A DNA stretch of 64,000 nucleotides, taken from Paragemmobacter amnigenus (GTDB lineage Bacteria > Pseudomonadota > Alphaproteobacteria > Rhodobacterales > Rhodobacteraceae). The stretch's first letter is position 1. Every line of letters begins with the position of its first letter. The stretch covers positions 1-64,000 of the forward strand of contig NZ_JAAATX020000014.1 in NCBI RefSeq assembly GCF_009908265.2, in the 5' to 3' direction. The position numbers were made by a program, and so were the translations under genes. Shown in pieces: positions 24,963 through 32,718 of the stretch. The notes below the pieces were generated by a model. The model ran no database searches and was not told the origin of the DNA. It was given only the letters and a program-made list of their open reading frames with translations.

Positions 24963-26126
24963 ATGGCCCTAGACTCCGATACACTCGCCCAGTTCCTCGA
25001 CGCGCTCGACCGCTTCGTCAAGGAACGCCTGATCCCGAACGAGGCGCTGGTCGCCGAAGAAGACGCGATCCCGCCCGCGCTGGTGCAGGAGATCCGGGAA
25101 ATGGGCCTTTTCGGCATGTCGATCCCAGAGGAATACGGCGGCCTTGGCCTTTCCATGTCCGAAGAGGTGCAGGCCGCCTTCGTGCTGGGTCAGACCTCGC
25201 CGGTGTTCCGCTCACTGGTCGGCACCAACAACGGCATCGGGTCGCAGGGCATCATCATCGACGGCACCGCCGAACAGAAGGCGAAATACCTGCCCGCGCT
25301 GGCTTCCGGCGAAATGATCGCCTCCTTTGCGCTGACCGAACCGGATGCTGGGTCGGACGCAGGCAGCTTGCGCACCACCGCCCGCCGCGATGGTGACCAT
25401 TTCGTGCTGAACGGGACCAAGCGCTATATCACCAACGCGTCGCGCGCCGATGTCTTCACCGTTTTTGCCCGCACCAATCCCGAGACAAAGGGATCGTCCG
25501 GCGTCAGCGCCTTCATCGTCGAGGCCGGAACGCAAGGCCTGTCGCTGGGCCAGCCCGACAAGAAGATGGGTCAGAAGGGCTCGCACACCTGCGACGTGAT
25601 CCTTGAAGATGTCCGCGTCCCCGCCGCCAACATCATTGGTGGCCCGGCGCGGGAAAACCAAGGCTTCAAGACCGCGATGAAGGTGCTGGACCGGGGGCGT
25701 CTGCATATCTCGGCAGTCTGCGTCGGGGCAGCCGAACGGCTGATCCGCGATGCGCTGGCCTATGCGATGGAGCGCCGCCAGTTCGGCGAACCGATTGCCG
25801 AAAAGCAACTGATTCAGGCCATGCTGGCAGACAGCCGCACCGAAGCCTTCGCCGCCCGCTGCATGATCGAGGAAACAGCCCGGCGCAAGGACGCCGGGGC
25901 GAACGTGTCCACCGATGCCGCCTGCTGCAAGATGTATGCCTCGGAAATGGTGGGCCGGGTGGCCGACCGGGCGGTGCAGATCCACGGCGGCGCAGGCTAC
26001 ATGGCCGAATATGCCGTCGAACGCTTCTACCGCGATGTGCGCCTTTTCCGCATCTACGAAGGCACCACCCAGATCCAGCAGGTTCTGATCGCGCGGAACA
26101 TGATCCGCGATGCTGCTGCCGCCTGA
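24963..26126 (+). CDS. Acyl-CoA dehydrogenase
   Basis: A 387-residue FAD enzyme of normal length. Signature motifs are SFALTEPDAGSDAGSL (about 117-132), KKMGQKGSHT, and the C-terminal QIHGGAGYMAEYAVERFYRD with RIYEGTTQIQ, where the Glu of IYEGT is the catalytic base. It should introduce the alpha-beta double bond in an acyl-CoA and pass electrons to the EtfAB encoded in the same island. The pathway position suggests adipyl-CoA as substrate. The gene begins 14 bp after iclR and probably shares its transcript with the next two genes. Confidence 0.9.
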   Translation: MALDSDTLAQFLDALDRFVKERLIPNEALVAEEDAIPPALVQEIREMGLFGMSIPEEYGGLGLSMSEEVQAAFVLGQTSPVFRSLVGTNNGIGSQGIIIDGTAEQKAKYLPALASGEMIASFALTEPDAGSDAGSLRTTARRDGDHFVLNGTKRYITNASRADVFTVFARTNPETKGSSGVSAFIVEAGTQGLSLGQPDKKMGQKGSHTCDVILEDVRVPAANIIGGPARENQGFKTAMKVLDRGRLHISAVCVGAAERLIRDALAYAMERRQFGEPIAEKQLIQAMLADSRTEAFAARCMIEETARRKDAGANVSTDAACCKMYASEMVGRVADRAVQIHGGAGYMAEYAVERFYRDVRLFRIYEGTTQIQQVLIARNMIRDAAAA

Positions 26127-26140
26127 CCGAACCGGAGCCC

Positions 26141-27298
26141 ATGATGGATTTCAACTTTCTCGCCACCCCCAGCATCGTCTGCCAGAGCGGCGGCCTCGCC
26201 CAGCTTGGCAGCCTGACCAAAGGTCTGTCAGTCACCCGCGCCTTCGTGATCACCGACCCCGGCATCGTCGCCTGCGGTTTTGCCGGTGAGGCGGTCGCGG
26301 CACTCAACGGCGCAGGCATCGCTGCCGAGATCTTTGATAAAGTGCAGGCCGACCCACCCATCGCGGTTGTCGAGGCCGCAGTTGAGGCCGCGACTAGCTT
26401 CGGCGCCGACGGCGTCATCGGTCTGGGCGGCGGCAGTTCGCTCGATACCGCAAAGGTCGTGGCGGTCGCCGTGGCCAGCGGCCAGCCGATTGCCGACATG
26501 ATCGGCGTGGACCGCGTGAGGGGCCAGCGCCTGCCACTGATCCAGGTGCCGACCACCGCCGGAACCGGGTCCGAGGTGACCTGGGTTTCGGTGCTGACAT
26601 CGGAGAGCCACGAGAAGAAGGCGGTCTATGCGCCGCAGCTTCTGCCCGACATCGCCCTTCTGGATGCCAAGCTCACGCTCGGGATGCCACGTTCGATCAC
26701 TGCGGCCACCGCACTGGATGCGATGGTGCATGCGATCGAGGCCGCAACCAGCCGCACCCGCAAGAACCCTATTTCCGACGGTCTGGCCGACAAGGCGCTG
26801 GTCCTTCTGGGCCAGAACCTGCCCCGCGTGCTGGATACCCCGACGGACCTTGAGGCGCGCGAAGCGATGTTGCTGGGCGCCACTCTGGCCGGGATGGCCT
26901 TCATCAACGCCAGCGTCGGCGCGATCCACGCGCTGTCCTATCCCCTTGGCACCGGTTTCCACGTTCCGCACGGCCATGCCAACGCGCTGGTGGCAGGCCC
27001 GGTCCTGCGCTTCAACCTGCCCGTCGCCGAGGCGGAATACGCCCGCCTGTCGCGTCTCCTTTTGCCTGCCCGCCATTTCAACTCCGACGCGGCGGCGGCC
27101 CTTGCCCTGATCGAGGAAATGGAGCGGATGCTGAAGGCCAGCGGCCTCAAGGCCCGCCTGTCCGAGGTTGGTGTGACCGAGGCCGCCATTCCCGGCATGG
27201 CAAACGAGGTCGTGACCGGTATCAGCCGGCTGCTGGCCACCAACCCGCGCGACATGACGGCCGACGACGTGGCCTCCCTTTACCGCGAGGTGTTGTGA
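26141..27298 (+). CDS. Iron-containing (group III) alcohol dehydrogenase
   Basis: A 385-residue enzyme (two adjacent ATGs, 26141 and 26144). The NAD motif GLGGGSSLDTAK (about 90-101) and PTTAGTGSEVT are present. Iron ligands appear in ATALDAMVHAIEA and in the HALSYPLGTGFHVPHGHANA segment (three His). It would oxidise the omega-hydroxy acid released from the lactone to the aldehyde acid (ChnD role), although ChnD of Acinetobacter is a zinc medium-chain enzyme, so this would be a replacement. Its stop codon overlaps the next start by one base (TGATG). Confidence 0.85.
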   Translation: MMDFNFLATPSIVCQSGGLAQLGSLTKGLSVTRAFVITDPGIVACGFAGEAVAALNGAGIAAEIFDKVQADPPIAVVEAAVEAATSFGADGVIGLGGGSSLDTAKVVAVAVASGQPIADMIGVDRVRGQRLPLIQVPTTAGTGSEVTWVSVLTSESHEKKAVYAPQLLPDIALLDAKLTLGMPRSITAATALDAMVHAIEAATSRTRKNPISDGLADKALVLLGQNLPRVLDTPTDLEAREAMLLGATLAGMAFINASVGAIHALSYPLGTGFHVPHGHANALVAGPVLRFNLPVAEAEYARLSRLLLPARHFNSDAAAALALIEEMERMLKASGLKARLSEVGVTEAAIPGMANEVVTGISRLLATNPRDMTADDVASLYREVL

Positions 27299-28500
27299 TG
27301 CCCGGCGCGCTTGACGGAATCCGCGTCCTTGACCTCAGCCGCGTGCTGGGCGGCCCCTATTGCACCCAGACGCTGGCCGACCATGGCGCCGAGATCATCA
27401 AGGTCGAGCCTCCGCAAGGGGACGAGACGCGCGGCTGGGGCCCGCCCTTCAACGACGGGCTTTCCGCCTATTTTTCCGGCGCCAACCGCAACAAGCGCTC
27501 CATCGCCATCGACATCGGCAAGCCCGAGGGGCGCGACGTGATCCTGCGCCTGCTCGAAGGCGCCGACGTCCTGGTCCACAACTTCAAGTCCGGTGCTTTG
27601 GAAAAATGGGGTCTCGGCTATGATGCGGTGCTCAAGAACCGTTTTCCCCGCCTGATCCTTTGTCACGTCACCGGCTTTGGTGCCGATGGCCCGTTGGGCG
27701 GCTTCCCCGGCTATGACGCCGTGGTGCAGGCGATGACCGGCCTGATGAGCATCAACGGAAACCCGGCCAATGGCCCGACGCGGATGGGCACGCCCATCGT
27801 GGATATCGGCACAGGACTCATCGCCTGCAATGCGGTGCTGGCGGCTATCATCGAACGGTTCCGCTCTGGGCTGGGCCAAGCAATCGAAGTGCCACTTTAC
27901 GACTGCGCCATCAGCATGATGCACCCGCAAGCTGCAAACAGCCTCATGTCGGGAAAGGTCCCGGTTGCCACCGGCAACGGGCACCCCAACATCGTGCCCT
28001 ATGACATGTTCGAAACCCGAACCGGCAAGTTATACCTCGCCGTTGGCAACAACGGCCAGTTCGCCAAGCTCTGCGAGGTGCTAGGCCTGTCCGACGTCCC
28101 GCAAGACCCCCGCTTTGCCGACAACGCTGCCCGGCTGGCCCACCGCGCCGAAATCACGGAAATCCTGTCTGCGCGCCTTGCGGAGAGCGACGCCCGGGCG
28201 CTTGAACCCGCGCTGCTGCGCGCAGGTGTCCCGGCAGGCGTGGTGCGCAACGTGATCGACGCGCTTGACCACCCGCATACCCGCCATCGCGGCATGGTGG
28301 TGTCGGTCGGCAGCTACAAGGGCACTGGCGTTCCGGCACGTCTGTCGCGGACACCAGGCGAAGTCCGCGCCGCCCCGCCCCGGTTCGCACAGCATAGCCG
28401 TGTCCTGCTCAAGGAGGCGGGTTTTTCGGAACAGCAGATCGACGATCTGACGCAGTCGGGCGTCGTTCTTGAGGAACGGACGGACACGGTTCAGAGATGA
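27298..28500 (+). CDS. Family III (CaiB/BaiF) CoA-transferase
   Basis: A 400-residue enzyme starting ATG 27298, coupled to the preceding stop. It has the family start GIRVLDLSRVLGGPYCTQTLADHGAEIIKVE (read in pieces) and the catalytic Asp in PGYDAVVQAMTG (about residue 138). It would activate the dicarboxylate by CoA transfer. Succinyl-CoA, produced by the thiolase at the end of the same pathway, is a likely donor, which would make activation ATP-independent. Acceptor identity is inferred. Confidence 0.87.
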   Translation: MPGALDGIRVLDLSRVLGGPYCTQTLADHGAEIIKVEPPQGDETRGWGPPFNDGLSAYFSGANRNKRSIAIDIGKPEGRDVILRLLEGADVLVHNFKSGALEKWGLGYDAVLKNRFPRLILCHVTGFGADGPLGGFPGYDAVVQAMTGLMSINGNPANGPTRMGTPIVDIGTGLIACNAVLAAIIERFRSGLGQAIEVPLYDCAISMMHPQAANSLMSGKVPVATGNGHPNIVPYDMFETRTGKLYLAVGNNGQFAKLCEVLGLSDVPQDPRFADNAARLAHRAEITEILSARLAESDARALEPALLRAGVPAGVVRNVIDALDHPHTRHRGMVVSVGSYKGTGVPARLSRTPGEVRAAPPRFAQHSRVLLKEAGFSEQQIDDLTQSGVVLEERTDTVQR

Positions 28501-28553
28501 CGCGCAAAGCCGGGCCGCCAACTCGGCCCGACCGCCAATAAAGGGGGAGCCAG

Positions 28554-29435
28554 ATGCAGAAAGCACTCGTGACGCCAGACCGGATTCCTGAGTGGATTCC
28601 CGGCACAATCACGATGGACAGTTCCGGCCGGGACTGGAAGGGCATCACGATGAAAGGCTACCACTACGATCGCCAGGACGCGGCCATCCCCGCGATGCGC
28701 GATTACATGATCGTAGCCTACGACGGAAATCCGACGACCATGCTGCGAACAAGTGGCGGATCAAGGCAAAGCGCGCCCGTTGGCAGGGGCAGGATCTCGC
28801 TTTTGACGCGGGCCGAGCAATCCACGTGGTGCTGGGCAGAACCGATCAAGGTTCGGCATATCTACATCGGTCATGACTGCCTTGAGGACACGGCACAGAC
28901 CGTGTTTGGCCGCAGTCCGCAATCCGTCGAGATACAAGATCAGGTTTCGGCCGAGGATCCGGTTCTGCTAAACTGCTTCCACATGCTTGAAAACGAACTG
29001 CGCAACGGTGGCATGGGGCAGCGCCTGATGATTGACGCGCTGCGCAACCAGATCGCGGTGCATATGCTGCGACGCTATGCCCGGATCCGGCTTGCCGATG
29101 AAAGCGGCTCCGCCTTCAGCCCGACTCAACGCAAACGCATCATAGACCTCATCGAAGACCAGCTCAGCGAAAACATCAGCCTTGACGATCTCGCCGCTGC
29201 CGTCGGCCTCAGCCCGTTTCACTTTTCCCGCCAGTTCAAGGCCGACTTCGGGATCGCCCCATACGCCTTTGTAATCCAGAAACGTGTCAGCAAGGCACAG
29301 GAGATGCTCCGACGCGGGCGCCTTCCACTTAAGTCGGTCGCGCTGGACTGCGGTTTCTCCGACCAAAGCCACCTTTGCCGTACATTTCGCAAGATAGTAG
29401 GTGTGACGCCAGCCCAGTACCAGAACAGAGCATGA
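28554..29435 (+). CDS. AraC/XylS-family transcriptional regulator
   Basis: A 293-residue regulator with a strong AGGGGGAG before ATG 28554. The N-terminal two thirds are a ligand-sensing region without a named domain. The C-terminal 100 residues carry two helix-turn-helix motifs (ISLDDLAAAVGLSPFHFSRQFK and LPLKSVALDCGFSDQSHLCRTF, each read in parts) and the closing GVTPAQYQNRA. The cyclohexanone cluster of Acinetobacter is also controlled by an AraC/XylS protein (ChnR), so this gene may activate the cluster in response to the ketone. It is the last gene of the island on this side. Confidence 0.87.
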   Translation: MQKALVTPDRIPEWIPGTITMDSSGRDWKGITMKGYHYDRQDAAIPAMRDYMIVAYDGNPTTMLRTSGGSRQSAPVGRGRISLLTRAEQSTWCWAEPIKVRHIYIGHDCLEDTAQTVFGRSPQSVEIQDQVSAEDPVLLNCFHMLENELRNGGMGQRLMIDALRNQIAVHMLRRYARIRLADESGSAFSPTQRKRIIDLIEDQLSENISLDDLAAAVGLSPFHFSRQFKADFGIAPYAFVIQKRVSKAQEMLRRGRLPLKSVALDCGFSDQSHLCRTFRKIVGVTPAQYQNRA

Positions 29436-29588
29436 CTTTCGCCGCGAGTATCATTTGCAGGTCTTGACCTTCTGCGAGCACAAACGATGGCGGACCTCTG
29501 TTGGGCTCTGACTTGCCCCCTCCACCAAGTCAGGACCAATTGATCATTCGCTCGCTGCGTCACTCGGACTCCGTGAGGAGACTGACCG

Positions 29589-29730
29589 ATAAGCAACCTT
29601 TTCTGGCTGACAGACGCACAGATGGCGCGGTTTCAACCTTTCTTTCCAAAAGGCTATGGCAACCCCCGCGCCTTCATAAATCGCAATGGTGTGCTCTGGT
29701 GTGATACGCGTCGGGAGTATGGCCCAGCAT
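29589..29730 (+). pseudogene. IS5-family transposase remnant
   Basis: Reading from an ATA codon (probably a mutated ATG), the frame gives SNLFWLTDAQMARFQPFFPK followed directly by GYGNPRAFINRNGVLWCD and TRREYGP. These are two separate N-terminal pieces of IS5/IS427-type transposases joined by an internal deletion. The rest of the transposase, including the DDE residues, is absent. The remaining sequence of the 398-bp gap 29436-29833 shows no gene. The remnant marks the right edge of the first catabolic island. Confidence 0.55.
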
Positions 29731-29833
29731 TTGGATCGATCTGGAGGCACCGGGGATCACGTTTTCCACATAGCCGCCGTTGGCTGTGATCCGCACGAAG
29801 GGCTGCTAAGGGCCGAAAGCGTAGGTCAAGCCT

Positions 29834-30154
29834 TCAACTGATGGCCAGGTCGCTCGCGGTCTTTCCCGCATCCAAAGCCTTCACGAACCACTGCGGTTTC
29901 CGCCCCCGGCCGGACCAGGTGAGCGCCGGGTTCTCAGGGTGCCGGTATTTCGCCGCGGCAGGCGCACGGGAGGATTTCGTATCGGTGCTGACAAGTTCGG
30001 CCAAGGAGTAGCCCAGATCCCGGGCGAGCGCTTCTACCTTGGCGCGGGCTTCCGCCTTCTGCCGGTCCTCATAGGTGGAAATCGCCTTGGCGATGTCCTT
30101 CTGCATTTTCTTCAGCTCGCTGAGCGACAGTGCCTCGAGATCGTAATCAGCCAT
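29834..30154 (-). CDS. H-NS-family nucleoid-associated protein
   Basis: A 106-residue protein from ATG 30154. The N-terminal helical oligomerisation part (LSLSELKKMQKDIAKAISTYEDR, in pieces, about 10-45) is followed by a Lys/Ala-rich linker. The C-terminal DNA-binding motif NPALTWSGRGRKPQWF (about 75-90) is diagnostic for H-NS/HvrA-type proteins of alphaproteobacteria. Plasmid-encoded H-NS homologues silence horizontally acquired genes and reduce the cost of carriage. It lies beside the catabolic island and is divergent from ssb. Confidence 0.88.
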   Translation of the reverse strand: MADYDLEALSLSELKKMQKDIAKAISTYEDRQKAEARAKVEALARDLGYSLAELVSTDTKSSRAPAAAKYRHPENPALTWSGRGRKPQWFVKALDAGKTASDLAIS

Positions 30155-30579
30155 TTGTGCGGTCCGTATCCGAATGTCCCGGTATCGATCGCCCGTCGCG
30201 GCAGGGCGCCGCAACTCCCGGAGGGCAGGGGCAGGGGTGGCATAGGCTGGTGATCTCCGTTTTCGTCGCCGGTGAGGTGCTGAACTGGGGGGGCAGGCTG
30301 TCCCGATGGGCAAGGTGATAGGGTCCGGCATGGGCTCCCCGCACATCTCTGGCTTCTGGGCCATCCCTTCGACTGACAATCCCCTAATCCCGTTCTGGCT
30401 CTCGCGCGCAACCCCGCTTCAGTCCGGGCCGTGTTGCCCCTTTGGGGCTGCCCGCTCCACCCCGGTCCTCTGGGGGTTTCCGGCGTCCGTTCCGTCCACC
30501 GTGCACGCGTCACCCGACGGGCTTTTTCCGGGTCTTGTCGAAGGGACGGTCCCGAAGACAGGAGCAACAGGAGCTTACC
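30155..30579 (+). promoter_or_regulatory. ssb upstream region with leader element B, copy 2
   Basis: No gene is visible in these 425 bp between the H-NS-like gene and ssb. Directly before ssb lies the hairpin GGGACGGTCCC (30543-30553) followed by AAGACAGGAGC (30555-30565), the same arrangement as before the 54-residue gene at 12948. A second GGAG (30570-30573) is closer to the ATG and may be the one used. Confidence 0.45.
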
Positions 30580-30984
30580 ATGCAGAACATCGTCATCCTC
30601 GCCGGCAACATCGGTCAGACCCCCGAAGTCCGCACCACCCAGGGCGGCACCAAGATCACCAACTTCAGCCTCGCCACCTCCCGCCCCCGCCTCTCGGAAG
30701 GTCGCGTGCTGCGCGACGAGAATGGCTACCGGGTCATGGACACCGAATGGCACCGTATCACCTGCTTCAACGGTCTGGGCAAGACGGTCGCGGAGCATTG
30801 CGAAAAGGGCATGAAGGTCCTCGTCCACGGCCGCATCCACTACACCAAGTGGATCGACAGCATGGGGAACGACCGCTACGGCTGCGAGATCATCGCCGAG
30901 AAGGTCGACTTCCTGAGCCGCCCGAAGTCGGCCGAGAACGAAAGCCCCGAGCTGGTCGACCGCGACGACGAGATCCCGTTCTGA
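30580..30984 (+). CDS. ssb: Single-stranded DNA-binding protein
   Basis: A 134-residue SSB starting at ATG 30580 (MQNIVILAGNIGQTPEVR). The OB fold is complete (TEWHRITCFNGLGKTVAEHCEKGMKVLVHGRIHY in pieces), and the acidic C-terminal tip DDEIPF, the partner-binding tail, is intact. The linker is short, as in many plasmid SSBs. It protects single strands during plasmid replication and conjugal entry. A perfect GAAA-loop hairpin follows. Confidence 0.93.
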   Translation: MQNIVILAGNIGQTPEVRTTQGGTKITNFSLATSRPRLSEGRVLRDENGYRVMDTEWHRITCFNGLGKTVAEHCEKGMKVLVHGRIHYTKWIDSMGNDRYGCEIIAEKVDFLSRPKSAENESPELVDRDDEIPF

Positions 30985-31006
30985 GGATCGGGGTCTCCCC
31001 CTGGGG

Positions 31007-31028
31007 CCCGGCGGGGAAACCCGCCGGG
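31007..31028 (+). terminator. Hairpin terminator after ssb
   Basis: CCCGGCGGG-GAAA-CCCGCCGGG, nine perfect pairs with a GAAA tetraloop, followed by TCTGTT. It shares its core with the hairpin after the ParB-like gene (12000-12017). Confidence 0.75.
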
Positions 31029-31039
31029 TCTGTTAAACT

Positions 31040-31636
31040 TCAGCCTAGCGTCTTTATCGCCGCCAGCTTCTTGTCGATCCTACCGATGTGGTGGTCCCAG
31101 TCATCTGCCCAGCCCTCTGCGTTCGCTTGCTTGCAGAGCACCCTCGCCAAGGTCCAGTTGCCGCGCTTCTCTTCGATGATGCGAAGCTGCCGGTAGCCCG
31201 CGTGGGCCGGGATGAAGCCCCAGTTCTTGTCCTCGCGGAAGAACCGGACGACATTAGCCCCGAGGCCGATCTGGCGCTGGAAACTCTTCACGGCCTCGTC
31301 CAAAGCGAATGGATCGTGATCCCGCCACCGGTAATAGAACGCACCTCTGACCGCAAAGTAGAAGTGCAGGTCAAGAACCGGGACGTTCTCGTTTACCAGC
31401 GTGTCAGCCCGATCTAGCAGCTTGTACCCCAGATGGCGCAGGTGCTCCTTCTTCAGGTATTCCGCCAGCGTGCCGAGGCTGTTGGGGTTGGTCGACCGCG
31501 CAAGGCTTTCCGCCGTGCCTCCGCCTAGTGGCGCGAAGACCCCTTCAATGGTCGCGCGCACCTCCTGCGTGAAGGCGTCCGTCCACCAGTCACCGTTCGG
31601 TTTCGATTCGGCTTTTCGACGGATGAATGGCAGCAT
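31040..31636 (-). CDS. Hypothetical protein of an unknown divergent pair (198 residues)
   Basis: Start at ATG 31636 (MLPFIRRKAESKPNG) with an AGGG upstream; a longer frame would run through the neighbouring gene. I recognise no domain. The protein is soluble, rich in aromatic and basic residues, with phrases such as WWTDAFTQEVRATIEGVF, LHFYFAVRGAFYYRWRDHD and VVRFFREDKNWGFIP. It is divergent from the gene at 31676, with only 39 bp between the starts, so the two probably share a control region. The pair sits between ssb and the DUF932 gene, a position where plasmids often carry accessory or defence genes. The function is unknown. Confidence 0.6.
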   Translation of the reverse strand: MLPFIRRKAESKPNGDWWTDAFTQEVRATIEGVFAPLGGGTAESLARSTNPNSLGTLAEYLKKEHLRHLGYKLLDRADTLVNENVPVLDLHFYFAVRGAFYYRWRDHDPFALDEAVKSFQRQIGLGANVVRFFREDKNWGFIPAHAGYRQLRIIEEKRGNWTLARVLCKQANAEGWADDWDHHIGRIDKKLAAIKTLG

Positions 31637-31675
31637 CCTGTTTCCCTGTCCCACCACCGTGGGTAGCATCGCATC

Positions 31676-32581
31676 ATGCAAATACCTGACGACATCACAC
31701 CCATTCTGCGCGAGATCGACCAGTCGCTCAAGGAGAAGGCAATACCGCCACACTCGCGCCCCATCATGGCGGTGATCGAGTTCGGAAAAAGGTTCCGCAT
31801 CAGTCTTCCCATTGCGAAGCTCCCGCCCGGTGCACCGGCAGAACTGGTCGCCACCAGCGTATACACCGACCGCATCCACCGCTGGTACGAAGAGGTCTAC
31901 GGCGATCTGATCAAGACCGATTTCTCAGAGGAGGCCAAGGTCGCGGTCCTCGCGGATGGGGACATCTGGGAGATGCGAATTCCGTTGAGCTACGGGATGA
32001 CGGTTATTGGGGTGAAGCGCGAGTTGCCGAAGGAGACCGGCAACACGATCGGGACGAAAGTTCTGGACCTCAACGCTTGCGCCTCCCTTACTGGCATCAC
32101 CGAGGCCCGCCTTCAGCACTTCTCGGATGATGACCTGAACGAGGTCTATGGGCTTTTCGTGGTGGGCCTCGACGTTCGCAAGGCATTCGACCGTTTCCGC
32201 AAGGCCGACCCTATGTTCGCTGCCGCCGAGGATGACTGGGCTGCCGCCGTTGCGAACATGACCAGTCAGTCACCGAACTGGGGACACGCGAGATGGGCAT
32301 CTCTTCAGATGACCGAGAAGTTCATGAAGGGCCTGATCACGCTGGTTGGGGACGTCCCGGTCAAACGGGTTCACGACCTGACGGCGTTGCACGACGCACT
32401 CGCCTTCTCTGCCGCGGGCATGAACCTCAAGCACCTCCTTGCGGACATCCAATGCGGCGCTGGTGTCCGCTATAACGACCCGAAGATGCCATCCACGCGC
32501 CAGCAGGCCTACGCCGCGCACAAGGCCAGCCTGCTCGTCGTACGTGTCTTGGGCGACGTCCAATACAGCCAAAACCGATGA
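31676..32581 (+). CDS. Hypothetical protein of an unknown divergent pair (301 residues)
   Basis: A 301-residue soluble protein with no named domain. The first 90 residues contain FGKRFRISLPIAKLPPGAP and HRWYEEVYGDLIKTD. The C-terminal third is helical, and WASLQMTEKFMKGLITLVGD with KRVHDLTALHDAL faintly recalls HEPN-type helices, but the HEPN Rx4-6H nuclease motif is not evident. The start has no strong ribosome-binding site; ATG 31676 is chosen because the divergent partner begins at 31636. Function unknown. Confidence 0.6.
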   Translation: MQIPDDITPILREIDQSLKEKAIPPHSRPIMAVIEFGKRFRISLPIAKLPPGAPAELVATSVYTDRIHRWYEEVYGDLIKTDFSEEAKVAVLADGDIWEMRIPLSYGMTVIGVKRELPKETGNTIGTKVLDLNACASLTGITEARLQHFSDDDLNEVYGLFVVGLDVRKAFDRFRKADPMFAAAEDDWAAAVANMTSQSPNWGHARWASLQMTEKFMKGLITLVGDVPVKRVHDLTALHDALAFSAAGMNLKHLLADIQCGAGVRYNDPKMPSTRQQAYAAHKASLLVVRVLGDVQYSQNR

Positions 32582-32661
32582 CCACCCGCAGGCCTCGGAC
32601 ACTGCCGCTTTGCTCTAATTCGCCATTGTGAACCCAAGAGTGAGAGGAGTGCCGGTTTCCC

Positions 32662-32718
32662 GGTGACGGGTTGAGGGCAGGGAGAGTGGCTCCCGGCGCC
32701 CGTCGCGGGAGATAGCCG
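32662..32718 (+). promoter_or_regulatory. Conserved leader element A, copy 2 (before the DUF932 gene)
   Basis: GGTGACGGG (32662-32670), then at a near-identical distance GGGAGAGTGGCTCCCGGCGC and CCGTCG (32680-32705), and GGGAGA before ATG 32719. CTCCCG and CGGGAG form a six-pair stem. It corresponds to 9755-9812 before the ParB-like gene. Confidence 0.5.

Noticed and set aside
31676-32581. HEPN nuclease / toxin assignment for the 301-residue protein
   Set aside because: The helical C-terminus and HDL phrase are suggestive, but the Rx4-6H catalytic motif is not seen; left as unknown.
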